The position numbers and the translations under genes are program-made. The notes under the pieces were generated by a model. The model did not search any database. It worked only from the letters and a program-made list of their open reading frames with translations, and was not told the origin of the DNA. Below, in pieces: positions 58,404 through 64,000 of a DNA stretch of 64,000 nucleotides. Origin of the DNA: Methanoculleus sp. 7T (GTDB taxonomy: Archaea; Halobacteriota; Methanomicrobia; Methanomicrobiales; Methanoculleaceae); NCBI RefSeq assembly GCF_023195915.1, contig NZ_JALPRP010000001.1:1612001-1676000 (forward strand), given 5' to 3'. Each line of letters opens with the position of its first letter. Position 1 is the stretch's first letter.

Positions 58404-60203
58404 TCATACCTCCCTTGGTATTCTGATGGTGAAGGTGCTCCCCTCGCCCACCATACTCGTTACGGTTATCTCTCCTCCGTGCAACTGGGCATACTTTCTC
58501 GCGATTGCGAGCCCCAACCCGATTCGCCCGCCTCTTCGGTTCAGTTTTTCGGCGCCCCCGATATAGAACGGCCCGAAGATTGATTCGACGGCGTCCGGAG
58601 GGATACCGATGCCATTATCGCACACCATAATATAATGGTTCTTATTTGATTCCGTGTAACGTATCCATACCTTTTTTGGCGGGTCATTATACTTAACTGC
58701 ATTCGACACCAGGCTCTCCACCACCTGGCTGAGCCGCGCGGGATCTCCCCACACATGGGCATCCTCCGGCACTTTGTTCTCAACCTGGGCCTCTCGGCCG
58801 TAGCCGCCGTCGGCGACGACCGAGTCGATGAGTCGCCGGAGGGGTACATCTTGGATGGTCAGTTCCACGTGGTCCATCGCAAGCAGGCTCAACTCGACCA
58901 TCCTCTCCACCACCGCCTGCTCCTGCCGGGCGCACTCGAGGCAGGTCGCAAGGAACTTCTCCGTCTCCCCTGCAAGACCGTAGTGTCCGGGGTCATCGAC
59001 GACCAACTGGAGGTAGCCGATGAGCGGCTGCAACGGCGTGCGCAGCTCATGGGACATGGTGGTGACGAACTCCTTCCACTGGTCGATCTCCCACGCCATC
59101 TGTTTGCAGGCAAGCCGCTGCCGGCGCATCTCGCTGATATCGCGTGCCGACCCCATGACGCCGATGAGGCCGCCGTCTCCGCCGTGCATCGGGGCGACCG
59201 TGACGGAGAAGGTATGATGGCCGTCCGCCATGCTCACATCGAGGTTGTATCGGACGCTTTTTTCTTCGTCTATCACTTCCCGGACCTGCTCCATGTGTTG
59301 CGCGGCCAGGTCGTCGGGCAGGAGGGCGTCCATCCCCCGTCCGACGATATCGTCGGGGGAGATGCCGTGATCGGGAGCGGACAGCCAGGAGAAGTGAAGA
59401 ATGCGGCCCGCGGCGTCTTGCATGAAGAAGATGTCGTTAGACTGGCGGATGAGATGCCGCAGGCGCCCGTTCGATTGGATGAGGCCTTCTCGCTCGTCCT
59501 GGAGTTTGCCGATATCCACAACCGTGCACTCGTAGAGGTTCTCGGGGATCAGCGCCCGGCAGGAGAGGAGAACCGCATGAACATCGCCGTTCCGAGAGAG
59601 GAAGGTCACCTCCGCGTTTCCGATGTAGCCTTCACGCTTCATCTCTTCGATGAACCTGGCTTTGCCGGTCTCATCAGCCCAGAACTTCTCCGCCGGAATG
59701 CCGATGAGTTCGTGGGGCGCATAACCGAGGATATCGGCGCACCGCTTGCTGACGCAGAGCAGTCGAAGCGTCTTTTGGTCGCAGAGGAACTTTGCGTCGT
59801 GGGCGTTCTCGATGAGCTGCTTGTATCGGGAGACGGCTAGGCGGGAGTCTTGGGCGAAGAGGGTCGTGGCCCCGGAGAGCCAGAAGAACGTCGCCACGTA
59901 AAGCCCCGAGAGTATCGGGTCTACGGCAAAACCGAGGGCCATGTAGTGGAGGTGGATGAGGGCGAACCCGGCGGCCAAGAGTCCGGTCAGGCAGAGCCCT
60001 TGCCTCGGAAACCAGACGGCGACAAGGAGGATCGGGATGCAATAGACCAGCGGGTAAAAGGGATACGCACCCGATTCCAGCGCCTCCGCCGTCATCATGA
60101 GCGATACCGCGGAGAACGATAATAGCACGATCATCTTGACGATATCGGTCTCTGTGAAGAGATTTTCCCGAAAGAAGATGTGTAGCCGTCGATCGAGAGA
60201 CAT
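58404..60203 (-). CDS. Membrane PAS sensor histidine kinase
   Basis: About 599 residues from the ATG at 60203, chosen because a TATA box lies 28-42 bases upstream. The N terminus has about four transmembrane helices (about 22-115). Two PAS domains follow (about 125-240, YKQLIENAHDAKFLCDQKT; and about 255-365, SNDIFFMQDAAGRILHFS). The phosphoacceptor region is TTMSHELRTPLQPLIGYLQ (about 395) and the GHKL ATPase has NAVKYNDP, DNGIGIP and GRIGLGLAIA. It forms a two-component pair with the response regulator downstream. Confidence 0.9.
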   Translation of the reverse strand: MSLDRRLHIFFRENLFTETDIVKMIVLLSFSAVSLMMTAEALESGAYPFYPLVYCIPILLVAVWFPRQGLCLTGLLAAGFALIHLHYMALGFAVDPILSGLYVATFFWLSGATTLFAQDSRLAVSRYKQLIENAHDAKFLCDQKTLRLLCVSKRCADILGYAPHELIGIPAEKFWADETGKARFIEEMKREGYIGNAEVTFLSRNGDVHAVLLSCRALIPENLYECTVVDIGKLQDEREGLIQSNGRLRHLIRQSNDIFFMQDAAGRILHFSWLSAPDHGISPDDIVGRGMDALLPDDLAAQHMEQVREVIDEEKSVRYNLDVSMADGHHTFSVTVAPMHGGDGGLIGVMGSARDISEMRRQRLACKQMAWEIDQWKEFVTTMSHELRTPLQPLIGYLQLVVDDPGHYGLAGETEKFLATCLECARQEQAVVERMVELSLLAMDHVELTIQDVPLRRLIDSVVADGGYGREAQVENKVPEDAHVWGDPARLSQVVESLVSNAVKYNDPPKKVWIRYTESNKNHYIMVCDNGIGIPPDAVESIFGPFYIGGAEKLNRRGGRIGLGLAIARKYAQLHGGEITVTSMVGEGSTFTIRIPREV

Positions 60204-60230
60204 GGATAGACAGTGAGAGTTTTTCAATAC

Positions 60231-60245
60231 CTATTATATATACTG
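60231..60245 (-). promoter_or_regulatory. TATA box for the PAS kinase operon
   Basis: The minus strand reads agtatatataatagg, a very good TATA box; the start would fall a few bases before the ATG at 60203. Confidence 0.65.
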
Positions 60246-60388
60246 TTCGGATCGTTCGAACCTCGAATAAATAATATTTCAAAAATATGGATGATTATAT
60301 CGGTTTTTTGGATGAACTGCACCGAATATTTCTCTTGCGTAGGACGGGGGAGGAAAACCACGGATCGCTTCCTGGCGTTCCCAAGAAG

Positions 60389-60399
60389 AGCCTATATGT
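60389..60399 (+). promoter_or_regulatory. TATA box for the pyrimidine reductase gene
   Basis: agcctatatgt, 24-34 bases before the ATG, fitting a leaderless transcript. Confidence 0.5.
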
Positions 60400-60422
60400 G
60401 GATCGTCGTGCAACCGTAGCAT

Positions 60423-61103
60423 ATGCGCCCGTTTGTCTTCGTTAACATCGCCATGAGTGCTGACGGAAAGATCTCGACGAGAGAGCGGCGACAGGTGAGG
60501 ATCTCGGGGAGTGAAGACTTCGCGCGGGTCGACCGGATCAAGGCGGGGAGCGATGCCGTCATGGTCGGCATCGGCACCGTGCTCGCCGACAACCCCTCGC
60601 TCACCGTAAAATCTCCGGAACTCCGGGCCGAGCGCGTAGCGGCCGGAAAGGACGAGCATCCCATCCGGGTCGTGGTGGACAGTGCGGGAAGGACTCCTCC
60701 CGATGCCGATATCCTCCATAAAGGGGCCGGGAGGCGCATCGTCGCCGTCTCGCGCACGGCGCCTCAAGAGAGGGTGGAGGCCCTCAGGGAGCATGCCGCC
60801 GTCGTCGTCGCCGGCGACGAGGCGGTCGACCTTCGCGCCCTGCTTGCCGAACTGCACCGGCAGGGTGTCCGGCGCCTGATGGTCGAGGGAGGCGGGACCC
60901 TGATCTGGGCGCTCTTTGAGCAGGGGCTCGTCGACGAACTCCAGACGTTCGTCGGCAACATCGTCATCGGCGGGAAGGACGCTCCCACGCCGGCGGACGG
61001 CACCGGCTTTCTCTGGGAGGCGGATTTTGCACGGCTGCGCATCATCGATACCGAACGGCTCGACGACGGCCTGCTGATACGGTGGAGCGTGGAGAGAGGG
61101 TAG
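60423..61103 (+). CDS. 2,5-diamino-6-ribosylamino-pyrimidinone 5'-phosphate reductase
   Basis: 226 residues of the RibD C-terminal (RIB7/ArfC) family. It reduces the ribosyl side chain with NADPH in riboflavin synthesis, the branch that also feeds coenzyme F420. Motifs: PFVFVNIAMSADGKIST, the GSDAVMVGIGTVLADNPSL block, RVVVDSAGRTP and the VEGGGTLIWALFEQGLVDEL region. There is no deaminase domain, as expected of archaea. The ATG is probably the first base or two of the mRNA. Confidence 0.92.
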   Translation: MRPFVFVNIAMSADGKISTRERRQVRISGSEDFARVDRIKAGSDAVMVGIGTVLADNPSLTVKSPELRAERVAAGKDEHPIRVVVDSAGRTPPDADILHKGAGRRIVAVSRTAPQERVEALREHAAVVVAGDEAVDLRALLAELHRQGVRRLMVEGGGTLIWALFEQGLVDELQTFVGNIVIGGKDAPTPADGTGFLWEADFARLRIIDTERLDDGLLIRWSVERG

Positions 61104-61258
61104 AGGCAGGAGAGGTCCTTTCCGGTCCCCTCCTGTTTTCATCGGTCGAGTCTGCGGCGACGCAAACGTCACGGGTTTGGGTACGGCCTTGTTCTTGAGG
61201 CGCTCTGCAGGGGCCTAGGCACCTATTATGAGGCTCCTCCGGCCGGTCGCCTCTTTGC

Positions 61259-61264
61259 AAAAAA
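61259..61264 (-). terminator. T6 terminator of the lipoprotein gene
   Basis: Six A on the plus strand (T on the transcript), 12-17 bases after the stop. Confidence 0.45.
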
Positions 61265-61275
61265 GGAGAGAAGGA

Positions 61276-61740
61276 TTATGGGACCTTTACGATCTCGTCC
61301 TTGATCTTATAAGAGCCTCCCGTGACAAGGGAGACAGTTATCTCAACCCTGTTCTCGCCTTTTGAGTTCTTGATGACGACCTCGTCGCCGATGGTCGGCT
61401 GCATCGCCTTGGTGACGACCTCTCCGGTCGATTTGGTTACCTTGAGGTCGATGCTCGTCACGAAGTCCTGGCCTTTGCCGCCGCGGAACGCGACATAAAG
61501 GTCGTTTGTTGCCCGTGAGGGGTATCCGCCCGTAATCTGGAACTCAATCTCCTTGCCCGGCGGCATCGTCTGCGTCGGGCCGGGCGCAAGCGAGACCTGC
61601 GTCGTGGGCGCGGGCGTTGCCGTGACGGCCGGAGTCTCTGTCGGCGACGGCCCGCCGGTGCTGTCGGCGCCTGTGCAGGCGGCGATGAACGAAAAAGCAA
61701 GCAAGAGTACGATGAGAGCGGAAAGCAACCTGAAGTTCAT
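61276..61740 (-). CDS. Putative exported lipoprotein, unknown function
   Basis: 154 residues. A signal peptide (MNFRLLSALIVLLLAFSFIA) ends in a lipobox-like IAAC at about residue 22, followed by a Thr/Pro/Ser linker (about 25-55) typical of surface proteins of methanogens. The rest is a beta-rich domain (EIEFQITGGYPSRATND; VTKSTGEVVTKAMQP; VEITVSLVTGGSYKI). It would sit on the outer face of the membrane. No family is recognised. Confidence 0.7.
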   Translation of the reverse strand: MNFRLLSALIVLLLAFSFIAACTGADSTGGPSPTETPAVTATPAPTTQVSLAPGPTQTMPPGKEIEFQITGGYPSRATNDLYVAFRGGKGQDFVTSIDLKVTKSTGEVVTKAMQPTIGDEVVIKNSKGENRVEITVSLVTGGSYKIKDEIVKVP

Positions 61741-61872
61741 AAATCATCCATACACATGCAGGTATTTCATCCTTTCGCCACACTCACGGCGTATCCGGAA
61801 TGCGACGATATAAATATCCGCGAGATGGTGCAGGCAGGTTCCGGACGGGCTCCGGTTCGGTACCTCCTTTCG

Positions 61873-61886
61873 TAAACTTTATAACT
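61873..61886 (+). promoter_or_regulatory. TATA box for the GltB-like gene
   Basis: aaactttataactg, about 43-56 bases before the ATG; a GAGGTG ribosome-binding site lies five bases before the start codon. Confidence 0.5.
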
Positions 61887-61928
61887 GTAGGAAGGAAACT
61901 TCTATCCATAACATACAGAGGTGCAACG

Positions 61929-63518
61929 ATGAACCTGCGAAGACCGAACGCTAATGAGGCAACGGGAACGAGCAACCGGTCCCGGGACGTCGTGCCCATG
62001 TCCGGCATCTGCACCCGGTGCGTCGACGGGTGCAAGGGAGCCTGCGAGATCTGGCTCGCCTCCTTCCGCGGCAGAGAGGTGCTCTACCCGGGTCCGTTCG
62101 GCGAGGTCACGGCCGGGGCGGATAAGAACTATCCGGTCGACTACTCGCACCTGAACATCCAGGGCTACGCGACCGGCGCAAAGGGACTGCCCGAAGGCGT
62201 CGAGGCCGGCCCCGACACCGCGGTATTCCACGCCGTCGACACCCGGACCGAGTACGGGTGGGACGTCAAGGTCCCGATGCGGATCCCCATCTTCACCGGG
62301 GCGCTCGGGTCGACCGAGAGCGCTCGGGCGAACTGGGAGCAGTTCGCGGTCGGAGCCGCCATATCGGGCATCACCCTCGTCTGCGGTGAGAACGTCTGCG
62401 GCGTCGACCCTGACCTTGTGCTGGACCACAACGGCAAGGTCGCCAAGTCTCCCGAGATGGACCGCCGCATCGAGACCTATCGAAAGTTCCACGACCGCTA
62501 CGGAGAACTCCTGGTGCAGTTGAACGTGGAGGACACGCGCCTCGGGACCGCCGAGTACGTCTCCGCACGGCACAACCTCGAGACGATCGAACTGAAGTGG
62601 GGCCAGGGCGCAAAGTGCATCGGCGGCGAGATCAAGGTCGACAGCCTTGCCCGGGCGAACCAGCTCAAGGACCGCGGCTACATTGTCCTCCCCGACCCCG
62701 GGGTCCGCGAGGTGCAGAGAGCCTTTGCCGACGGGGCCGTCAAGGAGTTCGAGCGGCACTCCCGCTTGGGCTTCGTCACCCGGGAAGGCTTCCTCGACGA
62801 GGTCGACCGGCTCCGCGAGATAGGATTCAAGCGGGTCACCCTCAAGACCGGCGCCTACTCGGCCGTCGAACTCGCGATGGCGATCCGTTACGGCGCCGAG
62901 GCGAAGATCGACCTCCTCACCATCGACGGCGCACCCGGCGGCACCGGGATGAGCCCTTGGCCGATGATGAACGAGTGGGGGATCCCGACGTTCTACATCG
63001 AGTCCCTCGCCCACCAGTTCTGCGAGCGGCTCCGGGAGCGGGGCATCCGGGTCCCGGACATCGCCATCGCCGGCGGGTTCGCGGACGAGGCGAACGTCTT
63101 CAAGGCGCTCGCCATGGGGAGCCCGTACGTCCGGGCCGTCTGCATGGGCCGCGGCCTCATGATCCCGGGCATGGTCGGGAAGAACATCGCAAAGTGGCTC
63201 GAAGCCGGCGAACTTCCGAAGACCGTCTCGAAGTACGGCCGCACCAGAGAGGAAATCTTCGTCTGCTACGAGGAACTCAAGGAGAAGTACCCAGACCGGA
63301 TCGACGAGATCCCGCTTGGGGCCGTCGGGGTCTACACCTACGCCCAGAAGTTCAGGACCGGGCTTCAGCAGATCATGGCCGGGACGCGGAACTTCAGCCT
63401 CGGGACGGTCGCCCGGAGCGACCTGATGGCGCTGACCGAGGAGGCCGAAGCGGTCTCCGGCATCCCGTACGTGATGCGGGCCTACCGCGACGCCGCCGAG
63501 GCGGTCCTCGACTCGTGA
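61929..63518 (+). CDS. FMN-binding glutamate synthase-family protein (archaeal GltB-like)
   Basis: 529 residues from the ATG at 61929. An N-terminal cysteine cluster (CTRCVDGCKGAC, residues about 28-40) is followed by the FMN-binding TIM barrel of glutamate synthase, with KVPMRIPIFTGALGS, IDGAPGGTGMSPWP (FMN phosphate), DIAIAGGFADEANVF and GSPYVRAVCMGRG. It lacks the glutaminase domain. Archaea often encode GltS as separate domains; this protein may be the synthase core or a related oxidoreductase. No small-subunit gene lies next to it here. Confidence 0.85.
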   Translation: MNLRRPNANEATGTSNRSRDVVPMSGICTRCVDGCKGACEIWLASFRGREVLYPGPFGEVTAGADKNYPVDYSHLNIQGYATGAKGLPEGVEAGPDTAVFHAVDTRTEYGWDVKVPMRIPIFTGALGSTESARANWEQFAVGAAISGITLVCGENVCGVDPDLVLDHNGKVAKSPEMDRRIETYRKFHDRYGELLVQLNVEDTRLGTAEYVSARHNLETIELKWGQGAKCIGGEIKVDSLARANQLKDRGYIVLPDPGVREVQRAFADGAVKEFERHSRLGFVTREGFLDEVDRLREIGFKRVTLKTGAYSAVELAMAIRYGAEAKIDLLTIDGAPGGTGMSPWPMMNEWGIPTFYIESLAHQFCERLRERGIRVPDIAIAGGFADEANVFKALAMGSPYVRAVCMGRGLMIPGMVGKNIAKWLEAGELPKTVSKYGRTREEIFVCYEELKEKYPDRIDEIPLGAVGVYTYAQKFRTGLQQIMAGTRNFSLGTVARSDLMALTEEAEAVSGIPYVMRAYRDAAEAVLDS

Positions 63519-63642
63519 GCCCGGAAGCGGTACGGGCGGGGAGAACCCCCTCGCCGCTCCACCAGTCCTTTCAGGGGCTGTTATGGCCCCCGGACGCCCA
63601 GATACTTAAAACCTATCTTTTTTGATAATATCGATCCTCCGC

Positions 63643-63656
63643 GATAATATTTAATG
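63643..63656 (+). promoter_or_regulatory. TATA box for the epimerase gene
   Basis: gataatatttaatg, 32-45 bases before the ATG at 63688. Confidence 0.55.
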
Positions 63657-63687
63657 CGAAGAGTGCATCAGGTCTGCCCGATACATC

Positions 63688-64000
63688 ATGCATACGGATA
63701 CCAGTCCGACGCTCCTCATCACCGGGGGGGCGGGATTCATCGGGTCGCACCTTGCAGCGGAACTCCTGCAGCACGGCTACCAGGTTCGCATCCTCGATAA
63801 CCTGATGCCGCGGGTGCACGGCCCGGAACGGCAACGGCCCGCCCACCTCGACCGGCGGGCGGAAGTCCTCGTCGGGGACATCCGGGACCCGCACCGCGTG
63901 CAGGAGGCTCTCGAAGGGGTCGACGCCGTCATTCACCTGGCTGCGGTCGTCGGGGGACGGCAGAGCATGTACCAACTTGAGAAGTACGTGAGCGTCAACA
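63688..64000 (+). CDS. NAD-dependent epimerase/dehydratase, 3' end outside window
   Basis: About 104 residues visible. The Rossmann fingerprint TGGAGFIGSHLA near the N terminus, VLVGDIRDPHRV and VIHLAAVVGGRQSMYQ identify the extended short-chain dehydrogenase family acting on nucleotide sugars. The catalytic YxxxK lies beyond the end of the window, so the substrate cannot be judged. Confidence 0.9.
   Translation, partial: MHTDTSPTLLITGGAGFIGSHLAAELLQHGYQVRILDNLMPRVHGPERQRPAHLDRRAEVLVGDIRDPHRVQEALEGVDAVIHLAAVVGGRQSMYQLEKYVSVN

Overview
The window looks like a stretch of chromosome from a moderately high-GC methanogenic archaeon of the order Methanomicrobiales, most like Methanoculleus; this placement is inferred from gene content and style, not from a database match. 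Archaeal hallmarks are SRP54/FtsY, eIF6, L31e, L39e, S19e, PDCD5, an archaeal RNase P protein, an archaeal-type LeuRS, a PIN-ATPase-KH protein, DUF371, DUF473 and PAC2 proteins, and TATA boxes instead of bacterial -35/-10 promoters. No methanogenesis enzyme lies in the window.
Layout. 1-5810 (minus): a co-directional translation and protein-targeting superoperon from RNase P protein 4 through CRM protein, S19e, PDCD5, PP-loop protein, L39e, L31e, eIF6, L20a and prefoldin alpha to FtsY and SRP54, the last cut by the window edge. 5884-11883: housekeeping and small conserved genes (purN, a CNNM/CorC transporter, a TIM-barrel isomerase, bacterial-type exonuclease VII, DUF371, an HVO_0476-type zinc protein, a thioredoxin). 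12248-15651: a four-gene partner-switching operon (STAS, membrane PP2C phosphatase, RsbW-like kinase, STAS fused to an unknown domain), facing a metallo-beta-lactamase/kinase-like signalling protein at 15703-17439. 17696-19879: FKBP isomerase and Hsp20 in divergent orientation, then a CBS-ParB/Srx protein. 19880-23670: accessory-looking DNA with about 730 bp of decayed sequence and two unrecognised membrane proteins, one internally duplicated.
23775-32937: a sugar nucleotidyltransferase, a CLC channel with CBS domains, two cysteine-rich proteins, a possible ribbon-helix-helix protein, SUI1/eIF1, B12-dependent ribonucleotide reductase divergent from cobyric acid synthase, and an acylphosphatase-like protein. 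33512-39640: a type IV pilus/Tad-like assembly operon and a nearby prepilin peptidase. 39647-51665: hisI, PIN-ATPase-KH, leuS, DUF5611/PAC2/DUF473 genes, tRNA-Arg(TCT), an ABM monooxygenase, metG, an unknown protein, a DHH phosphoesterase and tRNA-Phe(GAA). 51933-64000: two PAS histidine kinases (one with a response regulator), a ferritin-like diiron candidate, a second Hsp20, trehalose synthase TreT, the riboflavin/F420-pathway reductase, a lipoprotein, an archaeal GltB-like flavoprotein and the start of an NAD-dependent epimerase.
The most interesting material is the Rsb-like partner-switching operon in an organism with no sigma factors, together with its converging MBL/kinase-like neighbour; two intergenic hairpin elements whose stems differ by paired changes; and the ferritin-like gene whose promoter region carries two perfect inverted repeats.
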